A stretch of 64,000 nucleotides of DNA from JAZBPO01 sp963691775. Its GTDB lineage: Bacteria; Pseudomonadota; Gammaproteobacteria; Pseudomonadales; Azotimanducaceae. Location of the stretch: the NCBI GenBank assembly GCA_963691775.1, contig OY829369.1:186001-250000 (forward strand), in the 5' to 3' direction. Below the pieces are notes generated by a model that was given only the letters and a program-made list of their open reading frames with translations, was not told the DNA's origin and did not search any database. Made by a program: the position numbers and the translations under genes. Positions 34,316 to 44,900 of the stretch are shown here, in pieces. Position 1 is the first letter of the stretch, and each line of letters opens with the position of its first letter.

Positions 34316-35065
34316 ATGAAAGTTCTCGTCGCCGTCAAGCGCGTCATCGACTACAACGTCAAGGTTCGGGTCAAGCCGGACAACTCCGACGTGGATCTCA
34401 CCAACGTCAAGATGGCAGTGAATCCCTTTTGCGAGATCGCCATCGAAGAAGCGGTCCGGATGAAGGAAGCCGGCACGGCAGAAGAGGTCATTGCCGTTTC
34501 CGTTGGTCCCAAGGTCTGCCAGGAGCAGCTTCGCACCGCACTGGCCCTCGGAGCCGATCGCGCCATCCTGGTTGAGACCGAGGAAGAAGCGCAGCCGCTC
34601 GCGGTCGCCAAGCTGCTGAAAGCGGTTTACGACAAGGAGGCGCCGGGTCTTGTCATCCTTGGCAAGCAGAGCATCGATGGCGACAACAACCAGACCGGCC
34701 AGATGTTCGCAGCGCTCGCAGGCTTGCCGCAGGGCACTTTTGCCTCGAAGGTCGAACTCGCCGAAGGCCAGGTAAACGTCACCCGCGAAGTAGACGGGGG
34801 GCTGCAAACGGTGGCGCTGAACGGACCGGCGGTCGTAACGACCGACTTGCGTCTGAACGAGCCGCGCTACGCGTCGCTTCCGAACATCATGAAGGCAAAG
34901 AAGAAGCCGCTGGACGTAATGAGCCCTGCCGATCTCGGCGTGGAGGTCACGGCAACCGTGAAAACCCTTACCGTCGAGCCGCCGGAGGAGCGTCAGGGTG
35001 GCATCAAGGTCGAGTCGGTCGATGAGCTTGTAGACAAGCTCAAGAATGAAGCCAAGGTCATCTGA
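34316..35065 (+). CDS. etfB: Electron transfer flavoprotein beta subunit
   Basis: From ATG 34316 the subunit has 249 residues beginning MKVLVAVKRVIDYNVKVRVK, with MAVNPFCEIAIEEAVRMKEAG, LGKQSIDGDNNQTGQMFAALAGLPQGTF and the adenine-nucleotide (AMP) binding region, then RLNEPRYASLPNIMKAKKK, the recognition loop that contacts acyl-CoA dehydrogenases. It forms the heterodimer with EtfA, accepting electrons from dehydrogenases such as the one at 54915. etfA follows after 22 nt with its own ribosome site. Confidence 0.97.
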   Translation: MKVLVAVKRVIDYNVKVRVKPDNSDVDLTNVKMAVNPFCEIAIEEAVRMKEAGTAEEVIAVSVGPKVCQEQLRTALALGADRAILVETEEEAQPLAVAKLLKAVYDKEAPGLVILGKQSIDGDNNQTGQMFAALAGLPQGTFASKVELAEGQVNVTREVDGGLQTVALNGPAVVTTDLRLNEPRYASLPNIMKAKKKPLDVMSPADLGVEVTATVKTLTVEPPEERQGGIKVESVDELVDKLKNEAKVI

Positions 35066-35087
35066 GCGGGCGCAGGAGAGGAAAAAC

Positions 35088-36017
35088 ATGAGCATTCTCG
35101 TCGTCGCAGAACACGACAACAACACCCTCAACCCCGTCACCCTCAACGTGCTCGCAGCCGCTGGTGCCATCGGCGGAGACGTGACCGTCCTCGTTGCCGG
35201 CAAGGACTGCGGCGCGGTTGCAGACGCCGCTGCAGGCGCCGCTGGCGTATCCAAGGTGCTCTGCGCAGACGGTGACGCCTACGCGCATCAATTGGCGGAA
35301 AACGTCGCGCCGCTCGTCGCAGCGCTGGGCAAGGACTTTGCGTATGTCATCTGCGCGCACAGCACGAACGGTAAGAACTTCATGCCTCGGGTCGCGGCCC
35401 ACCTAGACGTCGCGATGATCTCGGACGTTATCGGCGTCGAGAGCGGCGATACGTTCAAGCGCCCGATCTATGCCGGCAACGCAATCGCGACCGTTCAATC
35501 CACCGACGCGATCAAGGTCCTGTCCGTACGCCATACCGCGTTCGACCCAGTTGCGGCGGAAGGCGGCAGCGCCACGGTCGAAGCTGCAACCCTGATCGAC
35601 GACTCTGGGCTCTCCGCCTTCGTCAACGAAGAGATCGTCAAGCTCGACCGGCCTGAACTCACGGCAGCCCGCGTCGTCATCTCCGGCGGCCGCGGCATGG
35701 GCAACGGCGACAACTTCAAGCTCCTCGAGGGTATCGCTGACAAGCTCAACGCAGCCATGGGTGCTTCGCGCGCGGCTGTTGACGCGGGCTTTGTCCCCAA
35801 CGACATGCAGGTCGGCCAGACGGGCAAGATCGTCGCGCCTGAACTCTATATCGCCGTGGGCATCTCGGGGGCGATCCAGCACCTCGCCGGCATGAAGGAT
35901 TCGAAGGTCATCGTTGCGATCAACAAGGACGAAGACGCGCCGATCTTCCAGGTTGCAGACTATGGCCTGGTCGCGGATCTCTTCGAGGCCGTGCCGGAAA
36001 TCGAAGGCAAGCTCTGA
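35088..36017 (+). CDS. etfA: Electron transfer flavoprotein alpha subunit
   Basis: The 309-residue subunit starts at ATG 35088 after AGGAGAGG. The C-terminal domain carries the FAD-binding signature GRGMGNGDNFKLLEGIADKLN, then VGQTGKIVAPELYIAVGISGAIQHLAGM and VAINKDEDAPIFQVADYGLVADL. It holds the FAD of ETF. An intrinsic terminator lies 28 nt after the stop. The pair etfB-etfA with the divergent ETF-QO gene forms a full respiratory module for acyl-CoA, sarcosine-type or other flavin dehydrogenases. Confidence 0.97.
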   Translation: MSILVVAEHDNNTLNPVTLNVLAAAGAIGGDVTVLVAGKDCGAVADAAAGAAGVSKVLCADGDAYAHQLAENVAPLVAALGKDFAYVICAHSTNGKNFMPRVAAHLDVAMISDVIGVESGDTFKRPIYAGNAIATVQSTDAIKVLSVRHTAFDPVAAEGGSATVEAATLIDDSGLSAFVNEEIVKLDRPELTAARVVISGGRGMGNGDNFKLLEGIADKLNAAMGASRAAVDAGFVPNDMQVGQTGKIVAPELYIAVGISGAIQHLAGMKDSKVIVAINKDEDAPIFQVADYGLVADLFEAVPEIEGKL

Positions 36018-36044
36018 TCCGAGCCTCGCTTGCGCAGCGTCGAG

Positions 36045-36069
36045 AAGCCCGGCACCTGCCGGGCTTTTT
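36045..36069 (+). terminator. Intrinsic terminator after etfA
   Basis: AGCCCGGC-ACCT-GCCGGGCT followed by TTTT forms eight GC-rich pairs with a 4-nt loop and a T-run. It begins 28 nt after the etfA stop. The A on the 5' side extends the pairing with the T-run. It is the clearest terminator in the window and also faces the convergent pyrB end at 36082. Confidence 0.9.
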
Positions 36070-36081
36070 CGTATGCGCCCT

Positions 36082-37098
36082 TCAGGCGCCGCGGCGCCCC
36101 GTGTACCAGCGCACCGAGTGGGCGTGATCGTGCACCTTGCGGTCCACATCGAGGAGAAGCGCGAACAGAGCCATGCGCACCAGCACGCCGTTGTCGGTTT
36201 GCCGGAAGATCGCAAGATTGGGGTTGCTGTTCAGATCGTCGGCGAGTTCCTGAGCTTCACTTCGTGAGTCGCGCGGCAAAGGGTGCATGATCACGGTGTT
36301 GGGTGCGCAGAACTGCGTATAGATGGCCTGATTGACCTGGAACAGGCCGCGGTAACGGTTTGCCTCTTCCTGTGACGGAAAACGCTCCTCCTGCGTGCGC
36401 GTCACGTAGAGGATGTCAACGTCCTGAACACCCTGCTCGAGCTTATGGCATTCCACAACGTCATGGCCGTACGCGCGCAGCCCTTCGACGTACTGTCCGG
36501 GCAGGGACAATTCCGGCGGGCTCACCAGCCGAAACGACAGCCGGTCGTACAGACCCAGCAGCTGGGCCAACGAGTGCACCGCGCGGCCGTAGCGCAGATC
36601 CCCGATCAGAGCGATGCGCAGACCGTCGATGCCCCGGCGATTGGCCGCCATCTCCTCGCGGATCGTATAAAGGTCGAGAAGTGCCTGAGTCGGATGTTCG
36701 TTCGGCCCGTCGCCGCCATTGACGACCGGTACGCGCGAGGCCGTAGCGAACTCCGCAACCGACCCAGCCTCCGGGTGGCGCATCACGATGATGTCGCTGT
36801 ACCCGGACAGCACACGAGCGGTGTCGTAGAGGGACTCACCCTTGGCGAGGGATGACGCCTTGATCTCGGTGGTCTCGCGAACTTCGCCGCCGAGCAGATT
36901 GAACGCACACCCGAAGCTGATCCGCGTTCGCGTCGAAGCCTCGAAAAACATGTTGCCGAGAATGGCGCCCTCGAGCACACGCGTCACGCGCTCACGGGCC
37001 GCGTAGGGGCGCATCTCATCCGCGACCGTGAATATGCGCTCAATATCGCCGCGCTCGAACTGCTCGACGGCGAGGACGTGGGCTCCGACGAAATCCAT
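36082..37098 (-). CDS. pyrB: Aspartate carbamoyltransferase catalytic subunit
   Basis: From ATG 37098 (GAAGGAGAG upstream) the protein has 338 residues. It has the carbamoyl-phosphate loop NMFFEASTRTRISFGCAFNLLGG (STRTR), VVNGGDGPNEHPTQALLDLYTIREE, LIGDLRYGRAVHS and the 240s-loop region HPLPRDSR. It makes carbamoyl aspartate in pyrimidine synthesis. No pyrI or pyrC lies beside it. The LysR gene ends 47 nt upstream on the same strand, but a regulatory link is not implied by sequence. The chain is longer than the usual 305-310 residues, mostly by an extended C-terminus. Confidence 0.95.
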   Translation of the reverse strand: MDFVGAHVLAVEQFERGDIERIFTVADEMRPYAARERVTRVLEGAILGNMFFEASTRTRISFGCAFNLLGGEVRETTEIKASSLAKGESLYDTARVLSGYSDIIVMRHPEAGSVAEFATASRVPVVNGGDGPNEHPTQALLDLYTIREEMAANRRGIDGLRIALIGDLRYGRAVHSLAQLLGLYDRLSFRLVSPPELSLPGQYVEGLRAYGHDVVECHKLEQGVQDVDILYVTRTQEERFPSQEEANRYRGLFQVNQAIYTQFCAPNTVIMHPLPRDSRSEAQELADDLNSNPNLAIFRQTDNGVLVRMALFALLLDVDRKVHDHAHSVRWYTGRRGA

Positions 37099-37145
37099 GA
37101 TCTCTCCTTCCGTTGCGGCGACGATCTTACCTCGCCGCCGCGCAC

Positions 37146-38061
37146 TCAGCGGTCCTGCATGCCGATCTCCATGAGCAGGCCCCGCAGCCAGAGATGGCCT
37201 GAGTCCTGGTCGGCCGAGGCGTGCCAATAGAGGTGCGAGTCGGGCTGCTGGACCTCGAAGGGCAGGCGCAGGGGCAGGAGCTGGCTCGCTTGATCCTGCA
37301 CGAGCGACTCAGCAAAACCACGCGGTACGGTTATCGCGAGGTCCGTCCGCGCGACGATCGCAGGCGCCGTTAGATAGTGCTGCGAGCGGAGCGCGATTTG
37401 GCGGCGTACGCCCAGACGCTCCAGGGCCAGATCGACGTGGCTGCTGCAGCGTGGGCGAGAGAAGGTAAGGATGTGCCCGACCTCGAGGAAGGCGTCCAGA
37501 TCGAGGCCGTCCGTAACCCGAGGACCGCCCTTGCGGGCAACGCAAACGTAGGCGTCGGCGAGCAGTGATGAATGCGGGACGTTGGGATCCGTGAGCAGCG
37601 GCGAATCGACGAGAAAATCGAGCGTGCCTCCAGCTAGTTCGCGCAGCACGTCGCGCCGCCGGAACCGGTAGCTCTCGATGCCGACGCCAGGGGCATGACC
37701 ATACGGGTACTGAAGTGGCGGCGGGAGCAATCGGGCTTCCGCCTGGTCGCCGAGACTCATGCGGAAGATCCGCTCAGCGGTCCCGGGATCGAACACGCTG
37801 CGCGCCCGGATTGAGATGTCGACCAGCTTCAGCGCCTGGCGCACCGGCCTCCATCATGGCCCGCGGCGCGGCCGTCGGCACCATGCCGTCCCGGGTGCAG
37901 ACGAAGAGTTCGTCCCCGGTGCAGGGACGCAGGCGTGCCAGCGCGCCGGACATGGCGGTTTGAGAGAGCCCCACGTCCTCGCCGGCACGGGTCAGGTTCT
38001 TCTCCTCGAAGATCGCCTCGAAGATCACAAGCAGGTTCAGGTCGAACTCCGATCGGCTCAT
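37146..38061 (-). pseudogene. LysR-type regulator with a frameshift (possible sequencing or real mutation)
   Basis: The N-terminal part starts at ATG 38061 (MSRSEFDLNLLVIFEAIFEEKNLTRAGEDVG), a clear LysR winged helix-turn-helix continuing to RDGMVPTAAPRAMME. The frame then departs, while a different frame continues at once with VRQALKLVDISIRARSVFDPG and the whole substrate-binding domain to the stop at 37146 (about 230 residues). Removing one G from the GAGGCCG around 37845-37850 restores MMEPVRQAL, the usual LysR linker, giving a normal-length protein of about 304 residues. The regulator would control a divergent neighbour, here the large TonB receptor at 38325. Confidence 0.8.
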
Positions 38062-38287
38062 GCCGTTACCGCTCCGAAACATGCTGGATCGTGCCCGGAT
38101 TCTGCCCTCGACGGCCGCCTGAGAAAAAAATGAAACATTTCGGTCACAAATTGTTGAGGGATTCTGAAGCCCGTTCGTCCACAAGATAGGCGCTAAGTCC
38201 GTGCGCTGGTTCCGCCCTGTTCGAGCGGCTATTCGAACGGGTTCACGGAAGCCGGGCGTCAACGATCGGGCGTTGCGTCATGATGAA

Positions 38288-38299
38288 ACTTTGCAAAGT
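38288..38299. promoter_or_regulatory. 12-bp perfect palindrome upstream of the TonB receptor
   Basis: ACTTTGCAAAGT at 38288-38299 is a perfect palindrome 25 nt before the receptor ATG at 38325, just upstream of the AGGGGGAAATCG ribosome site. It lies in the 263-nt gap between the LysR-type gene and the receptor. It may be an operator or part of the leader. No known consensus is matched. Confidence 0.3.
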
Positions 38300-38324
38300 A
38301 AATCAACCTTCTAGGGGGAAATCG

Positions 38325-41300
38325 ATGTCCACGAGGCATAGATTCTTCAGCCGCAGCGCTCTCGCTGTGGCGGTTGCCATGGCAACCGGCGCGTCTACAC
38401 CGGCGATCGCGCAATCGGCGGAAGACGCAGAACTGATCGACGAAGTGGTCGTCACGGGCACGCGCATCAAGCGGTCCGTGGATGACCAGGTCAAGGTCTC
38501 GACGATCGATGCCGAGCGCATCGAGATCCGGGCCTACACGAACATCATCGAAGGCATCACGGAATCACCGCTGTCCGGTACCAACGTGACCAACTCTGGC
38601 CCGAACACCCAGTTCGGGGACAACTCGGCGTTCCCGAACCTGCTCAACCTCGGCACGCAGCGCACGCTGACCCTGGTCAACGGCCGTCGCTTCGTGAGCT
38701 CGAATCAGGCGACGGTCTTCGTGCCGGGCAACGCCAATGGCGCTCAGGTCGACACCACGATCTACAACCCGGCGCTACTGGAGCGCTCGGAGATCCTAAC
38801 CGTCGGCGGTGGTCCGATCTACGGCGCCGACGCCGTGGCGGGCGTCGTCAACCTCATCCTCAAGGACGACTACGAAGGCCTCAACATCGTTGCCCAGGGC
38901 GGCATGACCGAGCTCGGCGACGGCGAAGAAGGACGCTTCTCGCTCCTATGGGGCAAGAACTTCATGGATGGCCGGGCGAACGTGACGCTTGGTGCTGAGT
39001 ACCTCGACACCGAGCTCGTCCAGGCCAAGCCGGGCAAAGGCGGTCGTCGTGGCATCGACACCTCCGCCGAAGAGTTCGTGACCCCGCCGTCCTTCGCGAC
39101 GCAGCGCTCGTCCGTTCTCATCGGGGGTGTGAGCGACCCGCGCTTTGTCCAAGGCGGCGTGCTCGTCGGCCGCGCGCGCGGTGCAGGCGGCGCCGGGTCG
39201 CCCCTTCTGACCGAGGCTGACCGTCTCCGCGGCGACTTCTTTAGTCTCAATCCGCTCGCCCTGATCGGTTCATCTGCGGCGGGCGCCGGCAACGCTCTCA
39301 CGATTCCGAACGTGGATCCGCTCACGAGCGCGGACTTCCCCTCCGTGGCCGTTCCGCTCCGCTTCCTGCCGAATGGCGCGCTTGCGCCGTTCAGCTTCGG
39401 CGATGTGCAGAACAACCCGGCTGAGCGCAGCGGGACCGTCGGAGGCGATGGCCTGCTGAATGGAACGGGTTCAAACATCCGGTCGGCACAGGAACGCGCG
39501 TCGTTCAACATCCTCGCCCGCTACGACATCACGGAAAACATCAGCATCAAGCAGGATCTGGTGTACGCCGAGATTCGCAACGAGTCAGCCGAAGGTGTTC
39601 TCGGCAATTCGGCGTACGGCAGCAACTCCGCTGGCAGCCGCGGCATTCCCGTCTTCGTGGACGAAAACCCCTTCTTCGGGACGGGTAACCTCGCCGTAGT
39701 CGACGACCTCGTCGCACAGGGTCTCACTCCCGATGATATCGGCGGTTCGCGCGCGCTCTACCTAAGCCGAGAGCTTTCTGACGTCACCGGCTTCTTCCGA
39801 TCGGGCAACGAGTCCACGACCTTCCGGTCTGTCACCTCGGTAGAGGGTTCGTTCTTCTTTGCCGACCGCGACTTCAACTGGGATGTTGCGTTCATCTACG
39901 GCAAGAACGAGAGCGACAACTTCGACACGAATCTGCTTGATATCGAGTTCGCCCTTGCGACCGACGTTGTCGCTGATCCGACGACCGGCGAACCGGTTTG
40001 CCGCCAGCAGACCCTTGCGGCCCCGGAGTCCATTGCGGTCCGCAATCCGAGCCTCGCGTTCATCAATACGGGCGTATCGCTGACGCCGACACAGGCACAG
40101 GTCGATGCTTGCCAGCCGCTGAATCTGTTCGGCTACGGCAATCCGAGCACGGCTGCGTCCAACTACGTGACCGCCAGCAACGATTCAAAGAACGAGTCCG
40201 AGCAGATCGTCTTGTCCGCAGCCCTCGACGGCACGGTGATCGAGGTTCCGGCGGGCGACGTGCTCTTTGGTCTCCAGGCCGAGTATCGCGAGGAAAAGAA
40301 CGAGTTCACGCCGGGACCGGTCTTCGGCCAGGGTCTGGCGCGTAACACTCTCGGGCAGAGCTCTGAAGGTACGCTGAAGTTCCTTGAGTACGGAACCGAG
40401 TTCATCCTTCCGGTGTTCGGAGATGATTTCACCTTCTTCGGCATGGATTCGCTCGAACTCCAGGGTGCGGCCCGCTGGGTGAACCGTGACATCGAGTCGG
40501 ACAGCAATCCGCTTGCGGCCGGAGCAGAGGACGTCACAGACCTCAGCTGGACGGCAGGCGCACGCTGGACGCCGTTCGAGGAGTACGGCGTCACCTTCCG
40601 AGGCAACTACACCGAAGCCGTGCGTTCGCCGTCTGTGGTTGAACTCGTCGGCGCCGGCGTCACCGGTTTCACCGGTGGTGGCGACTCGGACTTCGCTTGT
40701 GACGCAGACAACATCGATGGCGGCCCGAATCCTGCCGTTCGTAGAGCGAACTGCGAATCTGCCTATGCAACGATCGGCCAGGCAGCACTGCTCGCCGGCG
40801 ATGGTCTCCAGATCCCTGGTGGTACCGCTCGACCGGCGGCCGGAGGCTCGAACCCGTTCCTTGCGAACGAGAAGTCCGAGAGCTTCACGATCGGCATGGT
40901 TTGGCAACCGGACTTCGTGCCGAATCTGACCGTCGAAGTCGACTACTTCGAGATCAATCTCGAAGACCAGATCGCGCTGAGCTTCCAGGTCAACAGCTGC
41001 TATGACAGCCCGGCATTCCCGAACACCGAGGTGGGTAGCTTCCCGGTCTGTGACGCGGGCCTGTTCAACGTCGAAGCGGGCGGACCCTTCGCTCCGAATG
41101 CGGATCCGTCGCTGGGCTTCGTCATTCCAGAGATCAGTCCGCTCACGGGTCGCCCCGTGCCTTCGATTGCGAAGCCGGGCAATCCCGCCGACCAGCAGGC
41201 CGCTGGCAACCTTGCATTCATCTTCTTCCCGACGATCAACGTGGGTTCCGAGCAGTTGCGCGCATGGTCGGGCGGCATCAACTACAACTTCGTAATCGGC

Positions 41301-41741
41301 GATCTGATCCCGGGTTCGGGTGACTTCGGCCTTGTCGATATCGACTACGACATGTACTACCTCCAGAGCCGCAAGCAGGCACCGACCGGTGACTTCGGGC
41401 AGTTCTCGGACGAAATCGCCGGAGAGATCGGTGATCCGAAGTACTCGCACAACATGTTCCTGACGCACGTCCTGGGTCGCTTCAACCACCAATTGCAGTG
41501 GATCTACTCCACGGCCACGGTCGCTGATGACAACCGGAACGAGTTCAATCAGGCATGGGATTTCCGGTTCAAGGCCGTTAACCGCTTCAACTACTCGATC
41601 GGTTACGACTTCACGGACAACATCTCCGCGCGGGTTATCGTGGACAATGTCACGGACTTCCGTCGATTCCAGACCAACGACAACCTCGGATTCGATCCGC
41701 TGGGCCGTCGCTTCACGCTACGGCTGGATGCGAACTTCTAA
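38325..41741 (+). CDS. TonB-dependent receptor, large
   Basis: From ATG 38325 the protein has 1138 residues, with a signal peptide (cleavage near AIAQS, about residue 30) and immediately a TonB box-like DEVVVTGTRIKRS. The plug domain follows (TLTLVNGRRFVSS, GPIYGADAVAGVVNLIL), then a beta-barrel of over 900 residues, and the C-terminus ends in an aromatic residue (RLDANF) as expected for BAM-dependent barrel insertion. There is no STN domain, so it is a transporter rather than a signalling receptor. The substrate is unknown; receptors of this TGTRIKR class often take up oligosaccharides or peptides. Divergent from the frameshifted LysR gene. A strong hairpin follows the stop. Confidence 0.95.
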   Translation: MSTRHRFFSRSALAVAVAMATGASTPAIAQSAEDAELIDEVVVTGTRIKRSVDDQVKVSTIDAERIEIRAYTNIIEGITESPLSGTNVTNSGPNTQFGDNSAFPNLLNLGTQRTLTLVNGRRFVSSNQATVFVPGNANGAQVDTTIYNPALLERSEILTVGGGPIYGADAVAGVVNLILKDDYEGLNIVAQGGMTELGDGEEGRFSLLWGKNFMDGRANVTLGAEYLDTELVQAKPGKGGRRGIDTSAEEFVTPPSFATQRSSVLIGGVSDPRFVQGGVLVGRARGAGGAGSPLLTEADRLRGDFFSLNPLALIGSSAAGAGNALTIPNVDPLTSADFPSVAVPLRFLPNGALAPFSFGDVQNNPAERSGTVGGDGLLNGTGSNIRSAQERASFNILARYDITENISIKQDLVYAEIRNESAEGVLGNSAYGSNSAGSRGIPVFVDENPFFGTGNLAVVDDLVAQGLTPDDIGGSRALYLSRELSDVTGFFRSGNESTTFRSVTSVEGSFFFADRDFNWDVAFIYGKNESDNFDTNLLDIEFALATDVVADPTTGEPVCRQQTLAAPESIAVRNPSLAFINTGVSLTPTQAQVDACQPLNLFGYGNPSTAASNYVTASNDSKNESEQIVLSAALDGTVIEVPAGDVLFGLQAEYREEKNEFTPGPVFGQGLARNTLGQSSEGTLKFLEYGTEFILPVFGDDFTFFGMDSLELQGAARWVNRDIESDSNPLAAGAEDVTDLSWTAGARWTPFEEYGVTFRGNYTEAVRSPSVVELVGAGVTGFTGGGDSDFACDADNIDGGPNPAVRRANCESAYATIGQAALLAGDGLQIPGGTARPAAGGSNPFLANEKSESFTIGMVWQPDFVPNLTVEVDYFEINLEDQIALSFQVNSCYDSPAFPNTEVGSFPVCDAGLFNVEAGGPFAPNADPSLGFVIPEISPLTGRPVPSIAKPGNPADQQAAGNLAFIFFPTINVGSEQLRAWSGGINYNFVIGDLIPGSGDFGLVDIDYDMYYLQSRKQAPTGDFGQFSDEIAGEIGDPKYSHNMFLTHVLGRFNHQLQWIYSTATVADDNRNEFNQAWDFRFKAVNRFNYSIGYDFTDNISARVIVDNVTDFRRFQTNDNLGFDPLGRRFTLRLDANF

Positions 41742-41984
41742 GTTCGGATTCAGCTGAAAACAGTACTGCAGTATCGGTGTTCTCCGGCCCTCGGGCCGGG
41801 GAACACTTCCGCCCAAGGCGGTTCCCTACCGCACCTGAAGCCTCCTTCGCACTCGATCAGCACATGCTTGCGGTTGAGCCCCTGCCGGTCTTCATCCCGT
41901 ACGAATTCACCATCGGCGTTCGCGATGCATGCGTCGCGGCCTGCCCATCCAGGCAGCCTCGGGTGGAGGGCCTGCGCCCGAGAT
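41742..41984. other. Gap between two TonB receptors
   Basis: This 243-nt convergent gap contains no supported gene, only the hairpin described separately and a few incidental short open frames. Confidence 0.4.
41778..41805 (+). terminator. Strong hairpin after the large TonB receptor
   Basis: TGTTC-T-CCGGCC-CTCG-GGCCGG-G-GAACA can form 12 consecutive pairs including one T-G pair, with a CTCG loop. It lies 37 nt after the receptor stop in the convergent gap. No T-run follows, so termination may be Rho-assisted or bidirectional. Confidence 0.55.
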
Positions 41985-44900
41985 TCAGAGGCTGAGGGTG
42001 AGGCGCGTGTAGACGAATCGACCGATCAGGTCGTGCGTGCGGGAGTCGAAACTGTCGTTGAACGCCGATGCAGCAAAGGGCGGGGCAGCATCCGCGATGT
42101 TCTGGACACCAAGCGCGACGCTACCGTCCAGTTGCTCGCGCCAGCGATAGCCCAATTGCACGTTCTGCCGGGTCCAGGCACCGATGGTTCGCGAAGTACC
42201 TATGAGCGGAATCTGCTCACGCAGACCGGTGACGTGGTGCAGGCCGTAGCGCGTTTCCCAGGGCCCGAGGGTCCAGGTGAGGCCCATGTTCAACTTCCAG
42301 TCAGGGAGGGCGCCGTTCCCTTCCGACGCCGCATCCTGGAAGGTCCCGGCGCGTTCGATCGTGCCGCTGCCAGGATCCAGTTGGTCCTCGAACCTGTGAA
42401 TGTGGGAGGCCTTTACCGCAAGCTCGAGCAGTCCGTAGCGACTCGGCGGCAGTCGCCAGTTCACTGCCAAGTCCGCACCCGCCACTTCGCGCCGACCGAT
42501 ATTGAGATTCGTCGCCGTCACTGACTGCAGATTGCCGAGCGCATCGCGACGAATCCGGTCGGGAAAGCGCCCGCGCGCGGCGTTCTCGTCGACGATGAAC
42601 TGGGCCGAGGCATCGACCACGTTCTCCTGCTCGATGTCGTAGACGTCCACCGAAAGGCTCGCCTGACCAGGCACGCCCGGCACGGCCCATACAATGCCCA
42701 GGGTCTGGCTGTGCGCCTGTTCGGCATTGAGGCTCGGATTGCCACCAAGCACGGTCAGGAACTGATTGAGCGTTGGATCCGACACAACCCGGCATCCAGG
42801 CAGGCGTCCGACGCTGTCCGGGCGCGCGCACGGATCGACGAGGAACGCAGCGGATTGCTGCGTCGAGAGATAGAGCTCGCGCAGGGTTGGAGCGCGGAAT
42901 CCCGCGCTCCAGCTCGCCCGCAGGAGCACGGAGGTGAGGGGCCGCCAGCGCAGCACCGCTTTCGGATTGTGCGTGAAGCCGAAGTCAGAGTAATGCGACC
43001 AGCGATCCGCCAATTGCAGATCGAGCTGCTGCGCACCGAGTCGATTCGAGAGCAGGGGGATGAGCATTTCCGCGTGCACTTCCGAAACGGTGCGATCGCC
43101 GTCGGTCGCACCGTAGTTTAACCCTCCGACGAGCAAGCGCGCGGCCGCTCTGGGATCGGGATCGATGGAGAGCGATTCGCGCCGCCATTGGGCACCAGAT
43201 GCGAAACGCACCATGCCGGCGGGCAGGTCGGCGAGGTCGACGACGCCATCGACGGCGACGGTGAGCAGTTCCGAATCACCATTGGCCCGAGCATCCGTAC
43301 GCACGAAGTCGAGCACCTCGGGATCGATGGTCCCGGCGCCCCCGAACAGATTCAGGGGTCGGCAGGCCGGATCGGCGGCGCACACAGCCGCCGGGCCCAG
43401 GCTCGCCTGCAGCGCCGGACCGAAGAGCAAGTTGGCGAGAGACTCTCGGGAGCGCGTCCGGTGCTGGGCGGCGTGCAGGTCAACGTCCCAGCGCGCACCT
43501 GCCGACTTCACGCCGACGACCCAGCGATCGGTCTCTGTGCGATTGCGCTGCTCGCGCGCAGGAAGCTCCACGAAGCGCCGGCGCACGTCGTTCAGTGCGA
43601 CGCCGAAGGGATTAAACGCGGCGTCCTCGGCCACGGTGAGCTCGATGGACTCGAAGCCCGTGAAGAGCGGAACGGGCGCGAGCTGAGCCGTGCTGTCGGT
43701 TCGCGAATGCAGGAGCTCGGCGTAGAGCGTCGTGCCGTCCTCCAGATCCCATTCCAGTTCGGCGAAACCGCTGTAGCGACGGGACGGCACGAGCGCCGTG
43801 GTGAACGCGCGGAAGTCGAACTTGTCCTCGTCCGTGGCCGCTCGGAAGCTTCCCGGCGTGGTGCCTGCGCCGCCCTCGCTGAGTACGAGGCTCTCGTCGC
43901 CGACCAGCACACGCGCCGGTGCCGTTGCGCTCGAGCGCTTGTCGAGGCCGCCGCGCGCGCGGTCGTCCGCAGAACGAGAGATGTCGCGATCCCGGCTCGC
44001 GATGTCTCGCTGATCGTAGAACTCCGCACCGACGAGCACGCTCGAGCGCGCACCCTGATGGCCGAAGAGAATCGAGTGGTGCTGCGTTTCCAGATCCCGA
44101 CGAGAGGCGATGCCGCCATAGCTAGAGATGTGCAGACCGTCGACGCCATCGCGTGTGATGACGTTGACCACGCCGGCGATCGCGTCGGACCCGTAGATCG
44201 CGGACGCGCCATCCTTGAGGACCTCGATACGCTCGATGGCTGCCAAGGGCAGGGTGTTGAGATCCACGGCCTGTCCGCTCAGCGCATCGGTATTCATCCG
44301 GCGACCGTTCAGGAGGACGAGGGTGTGCGTCGCCGGCAGACCGCGCAGCGTCACGTTCGCCGTGCCGTCACCGCCGTTGGTGACGTAGGTGCTGGCCGCG
44401 TTGCCGGCGACCGCGGGCAGGAAGCGGAGAATCTCGGACAGGGACTGGTAGCCGGATCGCTCTATCTCGTAGCGATCGATGACGTCGATCTGCGCGCTGC
44501 CATCGAGACGCATGTCGCGGACGCGAGAGCCGGTCGCCCCGCGACCACGCACGACGACCTCCTCGAGCGCCAGAGCGCCCGGCGCCTCGACGCGCTGGGC
44601 ACCCGCGGGAACCTGTACTTCCTGCACGGCAGCCTGCTGCGGGAGCGGACGCACCACATACACGTCGGCGCCGACGTGGCGCACGCCGAGACCGGTTCCC
44701 TGGAGCAGTGACTGCAGCAGGCGCATGCAATCGTCCTCACCGGACACTGCGGCAGAGCGGTGGGGCTCCACGTTCTCGCGGCGGAAGAGGATCGAGACAT
44801 CGGCCTCACGACCGACCCGCAGCAGGGTCGAATCGAGGGAATCTTCAGGCAATACGAGCTCTCCGCACTGGGCCGCCAGGGCGGTAGGCGTGAGCGGAAG

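Noticed and set aside
43188..44711. A 507-codon plus-strand frame opposite the STN receptor
   Set aside because: It is antisense to a recognised TonB receptor and its product has no family features.
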